Source: Selenomonas sp. oral taxon 892 str. F0426 (lineage in GTDB: Bacteria > Bacillota > Negativicutes > Selenomonadales > Selenomonadaceae). Taken from it: DNA of 63,111 bases. The DNA is taken from assembly GCF_000468035.1 (NCBI RefSeq), contig NZ_KI260533.1, positions 29,698 to 92,808 on the forward strand. The letters are read 5' to 3'. The translations under genes were made by a program, and so were the position numbers. Below, one piece after another: positions 18,657 through 27,860 of the stretch (the stretch's first letter is position 1; every line of letters begins with the position of its first letter). Under the pieces are notes generated by a model. The model was not told the DNA's origin and ran no database searches. It was given only the letters and a program-made list of their open reading frames with translations.

Positions 18657-18715
18657 CCTCCCCCGTCGCTACGGGGGAGGGGGACCGCGTAAGCGGTGGA
18701 AGGGGCGCCTGTAAC
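18657..18715. repeat. Palindromic intergenic repeat, copy A
   Basis: CTCCCCCGT/ACGGGGGAG stem followed by a GACCGCG...CGGT stem and the tail GGAAGGGGCGCCTGTAAC. Two more copies are at 62971-63027 and, inverted and more diverged, 62703-62784. A fragment resembling the MITE end (GGAATCGCTGATA) lies at 18629-18641 beside it. Fills the topB to helicase gap. Confidence 0.8.
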
Positions 18716-18725
18716 GACACAATCA

Positions 18726-20864
18726 TTATTCACCAAAAAACAGCGCATCCATCTCCGCCTGTTCATCCGCCGTCGGCGTATAGCTGCCGCGCGGGGCGTA
18801 TCTTGGCTCAGACACACGCTCTTCCGTCACCCCTGCTGCAGCACGCGGAAGGCGCTTTCCCGTAAAGTCAGGCTTGCCTCCTGCATCGTTTGCCGTCATG
18901 CGGCACTGTGGGAATGCGGTGCAGCCCCAGAATTCGCCGTGCTTTCCCTTGCGCTTCTGCATAACGCCGCGCCCACAAGAGGGACAGCGAACGCCCTCTA
19001 CGCCTGGAATCTTCGCGCCGAGTGCCGCCGTGCAGAGATCGCGGGCAAATGCCGCCTGTCCCGCGAGGAAGTCCTCTATGGATCCCGCCCCTTCAGCCAT
19101 TGCGTGCAGACGATCCTCCCAGATCGCTGTGGCATCGGGATAAGTCATGGTATCAGGTAGTGCGTCAATGAGGAGATATGCCGTCTCAGTTGGGGTCAGC
19201 ACCTTCTTTTTCCCTGCCGCGAGGAGAAATTTTCGTTGGATCAGATCCTCGATAATGCTCGCGCGCGTTGCCTCCGTCCCAATACCGGAAACATCACGCA
19301 GCATCTTCTTTGCCGCCTCATCCTTCACGTATTTATGGATTTCCTTCATGCCCTGCAGGAGGGTCGCGGGCGTAAAGCGCGAGGGCGGCTTCGTCTGCCG
19401 CGTGCCAAGATCTGCCGACACATAGTCCGCTGCATCCCCCTTCTTCATCGGGGGCAGGACGGCACTCTCCTCGTCCTCTTTCTCCGCATCCTCCGCCTCG
19501 TTCTTTCCCGTGCGGTACATCGCGCGCCACCCCGCTGCACGCTCCGTACGGCCGCTCGCCGCAAACAGCTCGCCGTGGTACGTGACCTCCACCTTTGTCT
19601 GGTCGTAGACATAGTTCGGATGGAACTGCGCAATGTAAGCGCGCGCAATCAGGCCGTAGATGTTGCGCTCTGCCGCACTGAGCCGCGCGAGGTTCACGGG
19701 CACGGTGGTCGGGATGATCGCGTGATGCGCTGAAATCTTATCATCGTTCCACGCGCGCGACTTCTGCTTCGCATCGGCGGCCTTTGCCCACGCCCCGAGT
19801 TCCGACTCCTCGAGCGCCGCGAGGTTGCCGAGGATCTTCGCCGCATCCTTATGCTGATTGACGGGCAGATACTCGGCATCCGAACGCGGATAACTCGTCA
19901 GCTTCTCCTCGTAGAGCTTCTGCGCCGTGTCGAGTACCTGCTGCGGCTCGTAGCCGTAGCGCTTGCCCGCAAGCACCTGCAGAGCGGACAGCGAGAACGG
20001 GAGCGGCGGCGGCTCCTCCTTCTTCTTGCGCTCGTAGCGCGTAACCTTCGCATCCTGCGGCTCCGCGCCAAACGATGCAAGCGCAGTGCGTGCCGCATTC
20101 TCGTCCACAAGCCGCCCCTCAGGATCGAGCGGCGTGCGCTCCTCTGACGGCTTCCAACGCGCACGAAAGCTTTCGCCCGACTTCTCATGGCGAAACACTG
20201 CATCGAGCAGATAATATGTCGCTGATTTGAAATTCTCAATCTCGCGCTCCCGCCGCACGACGAGTGCGAGTGTCGGCGTCTTGACCCGCCCGATGGGGAG
20301 CACGAGCCGATCATGCCCCGCACGACGTGCCGCAAGCGTATAGGCGCGCGAGAGATTCATCCCGATGAGCCAGTCCGCACGCGCCCGCGCCAGCGCCGAC
20401 AGCTTCAAGGGAAGAAAATCCCGATTGTCACGCAGGTCGCCGAGCGCATCATGGATGCTCTTGTCGTCGAGCGCATTGATGAGGATGCGCCGCACAGGCT
20501 TTTCGCTCTTAAGATAGTCGAGTACCTCGTCCACGAGCAGCTGCCCCTCACGGTCAGGATCGCCGCCGTGCACAATCTCATCCGCCCGCTCGATCAGTCC
20601 CTTCACTACGGCAAACTGCTGTGCCGCGCTCTCGTTCACGACCAGCCGCCATTCGGCGGGCAGGATCGGCAGATCCTCCGCACGCCAGCGTTTCAGGTTT
20701 GGATCGTATTCCTCCGGCTCCGCCTGCCGCAGGACATGACCGAAGAGCCACGTCACCACGCCGCCGCCCGTCTCGATCCAGCCCGCCCCCTTGCGGTGCG
20801 GATCCGGCAGACACGCAGCAAGCGCACGCCCAACGCTCGGCTTTTCTGCAATGTAGAGCCTCAT
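18726..20864 (-). CDS. topB: DNA topoisomerase III
   Basis: 712 residues. Type IA topoisomerase that relaxes and decatenates DNA by single-strand passage. N-terminal Toprim domain (MRLYIAEKPSVGRALA; metal-binding GGDPDREGQ), then the topoisomerase body with the active-site Tyr in LTSYPRSDAEYLP. A C-terminal zinc ribbon (CPSCGRG...CTAFPQC) follows near residues 648-675. ATG at 20864 overlaps the stop of the DUF1232 gene by four bases. Upstream in-frame codons belong to that gene. Confidence 0.95.
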   Translation of the reverse strand: MRLYIAEKPSVGRALAACLPDPHRKGAGWIETGGGVVTWLFGHVLRQAEPEEYDPNLKRWRAEDLPILPAEWRLVVNESAAQQFAVVKGLIERADEIVHGGDPDREGQLLVDEVLDYLKSEKPVRRILINALDDKSIHDALGDLRDNRDFLPLKLSALARARADWLIGMNLSRAYTLAARRAGHDRLVLPIGRVKTPTLALVVRREREIENFKSATYYLLDAVFRHEKSGESFRARWKPSEERTPLDPEGRLVDENAARTALASFGAEPQDAKVTRYERKKKEEPPPLPFSLSALQVLAGKRYGYEPQQVLDTAQKLYEEKLTSYPRSDAEYLPVNQHKDAAKILGNLAALEESELGAWAKAADAKQKSRAWNDDKISAHHAIIPTTVPVNLARLSAAERNIYGLIARAYIAQFHPNYVYDQTKVEVTYHGELFAASGRTERAAGWRAMYRTGKNEAEDAEKEDEESAVLPPMKKGDAADYVSADLGTRQTKPPSRFTPATLLQGMKEIHKYVKDEAAKKMLRDVSGIGTEATRASIIEDLIQRKFLLAAGKKKVLTPTETAYLLIDALPDTMTYPDATAIWEDRLHAMAEGAGSIEDFLAGQAAFARDLCTAALGAKIPGVEGVRCPSCGRGVMQKRKGKHGEFWGCTAFPQCRMTANDAGGKPDFTGKRLPRAAAGVTEERVSEPRYAPRGSYTPTADEQAEMDALFFGE

Positions 20865-21220
20865 GCAAACACCTTCGAGAGCGCCCAAACAAGAAGGACA
20901 AGCCACAAAATCAGAACGATGGAAGCAGCGACGAGCACGAGTGTCCCATAGTGCGTTACGTTATGTTCCGCCTCTGCACGCGCATGATCCGGCAGCATAC
21001 GAACAAGGAACTCGGTTGCTGCCGGCAGGATCACCATATCATCAACTGCGCCAAGCAGGGGAATCGCATCAGGCACAATGTCAATCGGACTCACAAGGTA
21101 GAGCAATGTGAGTGGAAATAAAATCTTCACCGCGCGCGGGGTATCGCGCCGCAGCATTGCAAAGAGCAGCACGGCAATATCGCGGCGCAGCGCGCGCAGG
21201 AGCACCAGAAATCGCAGCAT
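20861..21220 (-). CDS. DUF1232 (YkvA-like) membrane protein
   Basis: 119 residues. The central LLYLVSPIDIVPDAIPLLGAVDD segment (about 40-62) is the DUF1232 hallmark; a C-terminal transmembrane helix (about 92-115) anchors it. Function unknown. GGAGG precedes the ATG at 21220, and its last codons overlap topB, indicating coupling. Confidence 0.88.
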   Translation of the reverse strand: MLRFLVLLRALRRDIAVLLFAMLRRDTPRAVKILFPLTLLYLVSPIDIVPDAIPLLGAVDDMVILPAATEFLVRMLPDHARAEAEHNVTHYGTLVLVAASIVLILWLVLLVWALSKVFA

Positions 21221-21340
21221 AGAAACCTCCGATCATTTCACCTAATCATATTTAGTATACCATTCCGCCCGTACACTTTCAAATGAAAGGTGAACGCCAT
21301 ATCATCTCCGCAATGAGCTATAACTCTATGTGAGGGAAAT

Positions 21341-21375
21341 AAAAAACCGCCCACTGTGCAAAGCACAATGAGCGG
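21341..21375 (-). terminator. Terminator after the first paralogous secreted protein
   Basis: CCGCTCATTGTGC / GCACAGTGGGCGG imperfect stem with an AAA-type loop, followed by TTTTTT on the minus strand. Confidence 0.7.
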
Positions 21376-21397
21376 CATCATTCGCAGGAAGATTGCT

Positions 21398-22033
21398 TCA
21401 GAGGCCCAAATCCCCCATCTTTATCTCCTCCACACGACCATATTCGATCTCGAAGGCAAAGCCGATGGTCGGATCCTCCTCGGAAAAGTAGATATAATCC
21501 TCCCCGTAGATCATGCTCGGTTCGCCGTATACGCGCCGCAGTTCCTCCACGGGGGTTCCGATGCGGACGCCCTTGCCCGAGGCAAGCGAGCTGCGCTCCG
21601 ATATTTTGACGCGGCGCACAAAGCCATCGACGATATCGAGCGACAGGCTGTCCGTGTACTCATATTCCACGACTTCCTTGCCCGCATAGCGCATAGAGCG
21701 CTCTGTCTCGATCTCAGCAGGGGCACCGTAGTGTGCACGCACATCTGCTTCGGATGCACCATATGCAATATCGCCAAGCACAAGTGCAGTGCGGGCAATA
21801 CGAGATGCTGACTTCTGCTCCTCTGCACGGTGCTGACGCAGTGTCTCCGCCTCACGTTTTGCAGCATCATCTGCCGAGAGTGTTTTCTCTACCGCATCGC
21901 GTGCTATGGTAATCCGCTTTCCCTCATCCACGCCCGGCGGTGCTGTCACTGCGCTTCGAAATGTATCCATAGCAATACTTGCAGCAACTCCGGCAACGAC
22001 GGCGATCCCTATAACGACCGCACATATCCGCAT
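21398..22033 (-). CDS. Envelope protein with two BLIP/SmpA-like repeats
   Basis: 211 residues from the ATG at 22033 (an in-frame ATG at 22063 would add ten residues, including acidic ones unusual before a signal anchor). An N-terminal hydrophobic segment (about 4-22) is followed by a charged helical stretch and two copies of a small module. Each module opens with a YGAPxE or YGEPS turn (IAYGASEADVRAHYGAP, then IGTPVEELRRVYGEP), as in SmpA/OmlA and beta-lactamase-inhibitor-like folds. It is a clear paralogue of the next gene, both ending in ...GRVxEIKMG. Function unknown; probably envelope-located. Confidence 0.65.
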   Translation of the reverse strand: MRICAVVIGIAVVAGVAASIAMDTFRSAVTAPPGVDEGKRITIARDAVEKTLSADDAAKREAETLRQHRAEEQKSASRIARTALVLGDIAYGASEADVRAHYGAPAEIETERSMRYAGKEVVEYEYTDSLSLDIVDGFVRRVKISERSSLASGKGVRIGTPVEELRRVYGEPSMIYGEDYIYFSEEDPTIGFAFEIEYGRVEEIKMGDLGL

Positions 22034-22110
22034 ATTCAAAGATTCTCTCTCCCCCGGAATCATTTTATCGTCAGCAGAAACGATATCCTACACTATATAT
22101 GCTGCAAAAT

Positions 22111-22587
22111 TTAACGAATCACGCCCATCTTAATCTCATCAACGCGTCCATTCTCGATCTCAAAGGTAAGTCCGATCGACGAGTCGCCCTCCACAAGGTA
22201 GATGTATTTATCGCCGCGAATGACATCCGGCTGTCCATAGGCCGCAATCACCTTGTTTACATCTGTACCGACAGCAATATTCGCCTTGGTCTGAACTCCG
22301 TTCGCCTTGCCAATCTCGACGCTGCGCACACGTCCATCCACAAAGATGATGTCAAAATCATTGCCGTATTCCCATTCAGTCGCCTGTCCGCCAGCATAGA
22401 TGGGGTTGTATTTCGTCTCAACCTCACGTGGTGCACCGTAGACACTGCGGACATAGGACTCTGACGCGCCGTATTCGATGCCGCCGACAACAAGTGTGTC
22501 CAACGGAACAGAGGCCTGTGCGGCCCCCGCACCAAGAAGGCTGACGCTGAGTGCGACGCCTGCAATACGCTTGCTGAATTTGAACAT
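22111..22587 (-). CDS. Secreted protein with two BLIP/SmpA-like repeats
   Basis: 158 residues. A classical signal peptide (about 1-25, ending AAQA) precedes two modules: IEYGASESYVRSVYGAP and IAVGTDVNKVIAAYGQP, the second closing with SSIGLTFEIENGRVDEIKMG. It matches the C-terminal half of the adjacent gene product, so the two arose by duplication. A role in envelope interactions is only inferred from the fold. ATG at 22587 has AAGGAG upstream. Confidence 0.72.
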   Translation of the reverse strand: MFKFSKRIAGVALSVSLLGAGAAQASVPLDTLVVGGIEYGASESYVRSVYGAPREVETKYNPIYAGGQATEWEYGNDFDIIFVDGRVRSVEIGKANGVQTKANIAVGTDVNKVIAAYGQPDVIRGDKYIYLVEGDSSIGLTFEIENGRVDEIKMGVIR

Positions 22588-22659
22588 GATAAACAGCTCC
22601 TTTGCTGAAAGACATTCCTTTATGGTCTTGTAAACTTACGGAGAATTATAGAGTAATAC

Positions 22660-22701
22660 GCTGAAAAGCCTCTGAAGGATTCCTTCCAGAGGCTTTTCAG
22701 C
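22660..22701. terminator. Long hairpin downstream of nifJ
   Basis: 15-bp stem GCTGAAAAGCCTCTG with its inverse around a short loop. Second of two tandem hairpins after nifJ on the minus strand; it can also act on the plus side. Confidence 0.65.
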
Positions 22702-22707
22702 ATAAAA

Positions 22708-22740
22708 AGAGCTGTTGAACGTTTTTCATTCAACAGCTCT
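22708..22740 (-). terminator. Terminator immediately after nifJ
   Basis: AGAGCTGTTGAA / TTCAACAGCTCT stem around a CGTTTTTCA-type loop, followed by TTTTTATG on the minus strand, 13 bases after the nifJ stop. Confidence 0.8.
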
Positions 22741-22753
22741 CTCTCACAGGAGG

Positions 22754-25700
22754 TTACGCCTTGCCTGCAAGTTTTTTGTAGTTGTTGTAACGCGTCTCCG
22801 CATCCCTCTGCGTCTTCTCAAAGAGCGCTTCCGCCGCCTCGGGGAAGCTGCTCTTGAGGGTGATGTAGCGATTCTCGCCGAGCAGGAAGTCCTGGAACTT
22901 CGAGAAGTCCGGCTCCTTGGAGTCAAGGGTGAACGGATTCTTGCCCGCCTCGATGAGCTGCGGGTTGTAGCGGTAGTTCGCCCAGTAGCCGCACTCGACC
23001 GCGAGCTTACCCTCAAGCTGCGCACAGCCCATGCCCTTGCGGATGCCGTGGTTGATACACGGCGAATACGCAATGATAAGAGAGGGCCCCGGATATGCCT
23101 CCGCCTCACTGATCGCCTTGAGCACCTGATTCTGATCGGCTCCCATGTCGACCTGAGCAACGTAAACATAGCCGTAGGACATCGCCATCATGCCGAGATC
23201 CTTCTTCTTCGTCTTCTTGCCTGTAGCTGCAAATTCGGCAATCGCTGCCGCAGGCGTCGCCTTCGATGCCTGTCCGCCCGTATTCGAGTATACCTCGGTA
23301 TCAAAGACCATGACGTTAACATCCTCACCGGAGGCAAGCACATGATCCACGCCGCCGAAGCCGATATCGTATGCCCAGCCATCGCCGCCGAACACCCACT
23401 GCGAACGCTTGACAAAGTAATCGTGGTCGCTGTAGATGCGGCAGAGGAGTTCATCCGTGCCCTTCTCCTTTTCAAGCAGTTCACGCAGGAGATCGGCGCG
23501 GTCACGCGTGCCCTCTCCGCTGTCGCGCTTCTCAAGCCAGAGCTGCATTGCCGCCTGGAGCTCGGCAGAGCCCTTCTTCTCCTCGATCGCCTGCGTCACT
23601 GCAGAGGCGATGGACTCACGCACAGCCTTCGTACCGAGCAGCATGCCGAGACCGTATTCCGCATTGTCCTCGAACAGCGAGTTTGCCCATGCAGGACCAT
23701 AGCCCTTCGAGTTCTTCGTGTACGGGATCGCGGGTGCACTCGCTCCCCAGATGGAGGAGCAGCCCGTCGCGTTGGCGATCATCATGCGGTCGCCGAAAAG
23801 CTGTGTGACGAGCTTCGCATACGGCGTCTCGCCGCAGCCTGCACACGCACCGGAGAATTCCAAGAGCGGCTGCTCAAACTGCGAGCCGATCACCGTCGTC
23901 TTCTTCATCGGAACATTCTTGACCGCGACCTTCTCCGTATCGACGCCATAGTCAAAGTACTTCTGCGCATCGCGGAGATTGTCGTCAAGCAGCGTCATGT
24001 CGAGCGCCTTGCCCGGGCAGACCTGCGCACAGTTGCCGCAGCCAAGGCAGTCGAGCGTCGAGACGGCAATCGTGAAGTTCATCCCCTTCGCCGGACGAGA
24101 CTTCACGGACTGCATCCCCTCAGGTGCTGCCGCAAGCTCCTCATCTGTCGTCAGGATCGGACGAATCGTTGCGTGCGGGCAGACAAAGGCACACTGGTTG
24201 CACTGAATGCACTTCTCCGGCCGCCATACGGGGACAGAGATCGCCGTGCCGCGCTTTTCGAAGGCCGTACCGCCGACAGGGAACGTGCCGTCCTCCATGC
24301 TGAGCAGCTCAGAGATCTTGAGTTTGTCGCCCTCCTGACGGTTCATGACGTTCTGGATCTTGGTGATGAATTCCGGTGTCTTTGCATTGACCGGCACTTC
24401 CTCATCCACAGCGTCCTTCCATTCAGCAGGAACGTTGACGCGGTGGAGCGACTCAATGCCGTGATCGATCGCGCCGGTATTCATGTTGACGACCTTCTCG
24501 CCCTTGCTTCCATAGGACGAAACGACCGCATCCTTGAGATACTTGACCGCATCATCAAGAGGAATGATATTTGCAAGTTTGAAGAACGCCGACTGCATAA
24601 CCATATTGAAACGTCCGCCGAGACCAAGGTCACGCGCAATCTGCACAGCATTGACCGTATAGAACTCGATCTCGTTCTCTGCAATATAACGCTTCATGGA
24701 TGCCGGCAGATGCGTCGAGAGCTCCTCGTCCGACCAGAACGTATTGAGGAGGAACGTGCCGCCCTTCTTGAGACCTGCGAGGAGGTCATACTGACGCACA
24801 TAGGACTGCTGCGAGCAGGAGATGAAGTCCGCCTTGTTGATGAGATAGGGGCTCATAATAGGCGACTTGCCAAAGCGCAGATGACTCATCGTGATGCCGC
24901 CCGACTTCTTCGAGTCATAAGCGAAATACGCCTGTGCGTACATATCCGTCTTGTCGCCGATGATCTTGATCGCGCTCTTATTTGCACCAACTGTGCCGTC
25001 CGAACCGAGTCCCCAGAACTTACAGGCAGTCGTTCCCTCTTTCGTGAGGTTGATATCCCCATGAATCGGCGCAAGGCTGCGGTTGGTCACATCATCCTCG
25101 ATACCGATCGTAAAGCCGTGGATCGGATCGTCCTTCTTGAGCTCCTCATAGACAGCAAAGACCTGATCGGGCGTGATGTCCTTGCCGCCGAGACCGTAGC
25201 GGCCGCCGACAATGACAGGGTTCATGCCAGAACTGTAATACGCCGCCTTGACATCGAGATAGAGTGGCTCACCAAGAGATCCCGGCTCCTTCGTACGATC
25301 GAGAACGGCAACCTTCTGCACCGTCTTCGGGAGATATTTGAAGAAGTGTTCAACCGAGAACGGACGATAGAGATGAACGGAAAGAACACCAACCTTTTCG
25401 CCCTGTGCATTGAGATACTCCGCAACCTCCTGCGCCGTCTGGCAGATTGATCCCATCGCAATGATGATACGCTCGGCATCCGGTGCACCGTAATAGTCAA
25501 AGAGATGATGCACACGCCCGGTGATCTTTGCCATCTGCGCCATTGCTTCCTCAACAAGTTCAGGAATTGCATCGTAGTAGCGGTTGACAGCCTCGCGGCC
25601 CTGGAAGTAGATGTCCGGATTCTGAGCCGAGCCGCGCACTACCGGGTGATCCGGGTTGAGTGCGCGGCGACGGAACTCATTGACTGCATCCCAGTCGAGA

Positions 25701-26281
25701 ATCTTCGCGAGATCGGCATAGTCCACGACCTCGATCTTCTGAATCTCATGCGAGGTGCGGAAACCATCAAAGAAGTTGATGAACGGAATGCGTCCCTTGA
25801 TCGCGACCAGATGAGCCACGGCAGCGAGATCCATGACCTCCTGCACGCTCGACTCTGCGAGCATCGCAACACCTGTCTGGCGTGCTGCCATGACATCCTG
25901 ATGATCGCCAAAGATGTTCAGCGAGGATGCCGCAATCGCACGCGCACTGACATGGAAAACACCCGGCAAGAGCTCGCCGGCAATCTTATACATATTCGGA
26001 ATCATCAGCAGGAGTCCCTGCGATGCTGTATATGTCGTCGTCAGCGCACCTGCCTGGAGTGAGCCGTGCACTGCGCCGGCAGCGCCGGCCTCAGACTGCA
26101 TTTCAATGAGACGTACCTTCTGCCCGAAGATATTCTTCATCCCCTTTGCAGCCAGACTGTCGACATGCTCTGCCATCGGCGAGGACGGTGTAATCGGATA
26201 GATCGCCGCAACATCTGTAAAGGCATAGGAAATATAGCCGGCGGCAGTGTTGCCGTCCATTGTCTTCATTTTTTTTGCCAT
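22754..26281 (-). CDS. nifJ: Pyruvate:ferredoxin (flavodoxin) oxidoreductase
   Basis: 1,175 residues, the normal single-chain PFOR length. Oxidatively decarboxylates pyruvate to acetyl-CoA and reduces ferredoxin; oxygen-sensitive and central to anaerobic metabolism. Domain order: pyruvate-binding N-terminus (YPITPSSPMAEH), domain II, gamma domain, EKR region, a bacterial two-4Fe4S segment (CIQCNQCAFVCPHA and CLGCGNCAQVCPG), and the TPP-binding domain (GDGWAYDIGFGG, SNTGGQ). The single cluster-ligating cysteine in CAGCGETPY is also present. ATG at 26281 has AAAGGAGAG upstream; upstream in-frame codons contain the promoter. Confidence 0.98.
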   Translation of the reverse strand: MAKKMKTMDGNTAAGYISYAFTDVAAIYPITPSSPMAEHVDSLAAKGMKNIFGQKVRLIEMQSEAGAAGAVHGSLQAGALTTTYTASQGLLLMIPNMYKIAGELLPGVFHVSARAIAASSLNIFGDHQDVMAARQTGVAMLAESSVQEVMDLAAVAHLVAIKGRIPFINFFDGFRTSHEIQKIEVVDYADLAKILDWDAVNEFRRRALNPDHPVVRGSAQNPDIYFQGREAVNRYYDAIPELVEEAMAQMAKITGRVHHLFDYYGAPDAERIIIAMGSICQTAQEVAEYLNAQGEKVGVLSVHLYRPFSVEHFFKYLPKTVQKVAVLDRTKEPGSLGEPLYLDVKAAYYSSGMNPVIVGGRYGLGGKDITPDQVFAVYEELKKDDPIHGFTIGIEDDVTNRSLAPIHGDINLTKEGTTACKFWGLGSDGTVGANKSAIKIIGDKTDMYAQAYFAYDSKKSGGITMSHLRFGKSPIMSPYLINKADFISCSQQSYVRQYDLLAGLKKGGTFLLNTFWSDEELSTHLPASMKRYIAENEIEFYTVNAVQIARDLGLGGRFNMVMQSAFFKLANIIPLDDAVKYLKDAVVSSYGSKGEKVVNMNTGAIDHGIESLHRVNVPAEWKDAVDEEVPVNAKTPEFITKIQNVMNRQEGDKLKISELLSMEDGTFPVGGTAFEKRGTAISVPVWRPEKCIQCNQCAFVCPHATIRPILTTDEELAAAPEGMQSVKSRPAKGMNFTIAVSTLDCLGCGNCAQVCPGKALDMTLLDDNLRDAQKYFDYGVDTEKVAVKNVPMKKTTVIGSQFEQPLLEFSGACAGCGETPYAKLVTQLFGDRMMIANATGCSSIWGASAPAIPYTKNSKGYGPAWANSLFEDNAEYGLGMLLGTKAVRESIASAVTQAIEEKKGSAELQAAMQLWLEKRDSGEGTRDRADLLRELLEKEKGTDELLCRIYSDHDYFVKRSQWVFGGDGWAYDIGFGGVDHVLASGEDVNVMVFDTEVYSNTGGQASKATPAAAIAEFAATGKKTKKKDLGMMAMSYGYVYVAQVDMGADQNQVLKAISEAEAYPGPSLIIAYSPCINHGIRKGMGCAQLEGKLAVECGYWANYRYNPQLIEAGKNPFTLDSKEPDFSKFQDFLLGENRYITLKSSFPEAAEALFEKTQRDAETRYNNYKKLAGKA

Positions 26282-26422
26282 ATTACTGCTCTCCTTTCGA
26301 TAGAAATACAACGGTATTTCCCAAAATACTAAAATATAACCACAGTGAGCAAAGAGCGCTGCTCCTTCTCTTTCTTTTGAAAAAATATCTATGGAGGAGC
26401 GGCGTTTCAATACTATCTGTTT

Positions 26423-26451
26423 ATTATACAACGGAAAATTATGCTTGTAAA
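26423..26451 (-). promoter_or_regulatory. nifJ promoter
   Basis: TTTACA (26451-26446), 17-base spacer, TATAAT (26428-26423), giving a 5' leader of about 135 bases with no recognised riboswitch. Confidence 0.7.
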
Positions 26452-26520
26452 CAAGATAGGACTTCTCAATAGTCGAAATGCTCATCGTTTTTTATTATGA
26501 AAATATCTAATAACTCTATC

Positions 26521-26549
26521 AAAAAACGAGCTGCTGTCAGCAGCTCGTT
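26521..26549 (-). terminator. Terminator overlapping the small gene after corA
   Basis: AACGAGCTGCTG and its inverse around a single-base loop, then TTTTTT on the minus strand. The stop codon of the upstream small gene lies inside the 5' arm. Confidence 0.75.
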
Positions 26550-26758
26550 CGTCCCAGCAAGGGATGTATGGTTGGTCTGAGGTCACGCACCCGTATGAGG
26601 TGAAGTGCCTCATTCAGATCAATATCGCGGCGGGCACTCCCCTCCTCATACACATAGAGGGGATGCTCCATACCGATCTCACTTGCGGGCATATAGACAT
26701 ACTCATTCGTATTGCGGTCGCCAAAGATAATTCCGCGTCCAAGCTGTGCCTCGCGCAT
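26537..26758 (-). CDS. Small hypothetical protein coupled to corA
   Basis: 73 residues, beginning MREAQLGRGIIFGDRN. No membrane helix, no motif I recognise; acidic and Arg-rich patches alternate. Its ATG overlaps the corA stop by one base (TGATG), implying translational coupling, and its stop is embedded in the terminator stem. Coding potential is supported by this tight fit and by no other strong evidence. Confidence 0.55.
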   Translation of the reverse strand: MREAQLGRGIIFGDRNTNEYVYMPASEIGMEHPLYVYEEGSARRDIDLNEALHLIRVRDLRPTIHPLLGRTSC

Positions 26759-27711
26759 CAAAACATATCCCTCCGCCAAAGCATATAGACGACGACAGAC
26801 GATACGCAAACGGCAATGACAACTACGCGGATAAACCCCAGGGGATCCCCTTCGTATGGTACAGGCACGTTCATGCCAAAGAAGCTTGAGATCACGGTCG
26901 GAATCGCAAGAATGATCGTGATCGCCGTCAGGAATCTCATCACGAGGTTCAGATTATTCGATACGATAGACGAAAACGTATCCGCAAGACGTGCAAGAAT
27001 TGTGCTGTACATCTCGACCATCTCGCGCGCCTGCTTATTCTCAATGATGACATCCTCGAGGAGATCCTCATCCTCCTCGTACATCTTAAAGATATGATGC
27101 ACCGAGGTATTCGTACGCAGACGCATCAGACGATCCAGAACTGCACCGTTGGACCGCAGTGCCGCGTTGAAGTACGTCAGACCCTTTTGCAGCTGCAGGA
27201 GCCGCAGAATCTCACTGTTCTTCATATCGTGACGCAGACGATCCTCGATCTCCTCTGAGAGCTTGCTGATCTGGCGCAGATAGCGCAGATAGAACACGTC
27301 TGACTTGTAGAGGATCTGAAAGAGGAACCGTGTGCGCTTGTACGTGCGAAAGAGCTTCGCCGTACGCTCGTTGAACTCTGCTACCACGGGCGTCTCCTCG
27401 AGGCAGACTGTGATGATGTGCTCGTCCGTGAGGATGATCGCGAGAGGGAGCGTATCGTAGCTGTCCTCGCCGCGATAGACCGGCACATTCGTCAGGATCA
27501 TGACCGAGTCGTCCTCGACATCCGTATGGGACCGCTCCTCATCGTCAAGTGCGGAGCGCAAAAAGTCGGGATCAACCTCCGTGAGAGTGCTGACGACCTT
27601 CAGTTCGTACGGTGTCGGATTGACAATATTGATCCATGCGCCCTTCGTGAGCGTCTTGAGAGACAGCTCCTGAAGGGGACCGGACTCCATGGATTTATAG
27701 ATTTGAAGCAA
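26758..27711 (-). CDS. corA: CorA-family divalent cation transporter
   Basis: 317 residues. Cytoplasmic N-terminal domain, long helices, then two C-terminal membrane helices; the signature GMN lies at the end of the first (SSFFGMNVPVPYEGDP, near residues 283-298). Probably Mg2+ uptake; Co2+ or Ni2+ is possible. TTG at 27711 is the likely start (AAAGGAG, 9-base spacing); an ATG lies seven codons inside. The mRNA leader can form alternative hairpins around the ribosome-binding site. Confidence 0.92.
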   Translation of the reverse strand: MLQIYKSMESGPLQELSLKTLTKGAWINIVNPTPYELKVVSTLTEVDPDFLRSALDDEERSHTDVEDDSVMILTNVPVYRGEDSYDTLPLAIILTDEHIITVCLEETPVVAEFNERTAKLFRTYKRTRFLFQILYKSDVFYLRYLRQISKLSEEIEDRLRHDMKNSEILRLLQLQKGLTYFNAALRSNGAVLDRLMRLRTNTSVHHIFKMYEEDEDLLEDVIIENKQAREMVEMYSTILARLADTFSSIVSNNLNLVMRFLTAITIILAIPTVISSFFGMNVPVPYEGDPLGFIRVVVIAVCVSSVVVYMLWRRDMF

Positions 27712-27780
27712 GGGAGGACGCTCCTTTCCGACCGTCCTTCCTCGTCAGTGCAGAGCACTGAAGCGAAGAGAGGACGGGAT
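27712..27780 (-). promoter_or_regulatory. Structured corA leader with alternative hairpins
   Basis: CCGTCCT (27777-27771) can pair with AGGACGG (27738-27732), closing an inner CAGTGC/GCACTG stem. The same GGACG (27737-27733) can instead pair with CGTCC (27720-27716), putting the GGAG ribosome-binding site in the loop. The two folds are mutually exclusive. A 47-codon frame (27838-27695) runs through this leader into corA. Confidence 0.4.
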
Positions 27781-27860
27781 AGATATGTGGGGTTCCGGCT
27801 GCAAAGGTGTATCGTCCATGCTCTTCACTTCCCTTCATAACATTCAAAATGACCGAATGA

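Noticed and set aside
22715-25450. A 911-codon plus-strand frame opposite nifJ
   Set aside because: It is the antisense shadow of a well-conserved PFOR gene, has Arg/Leu-rich nonsense composition and no ribosome-binding site.
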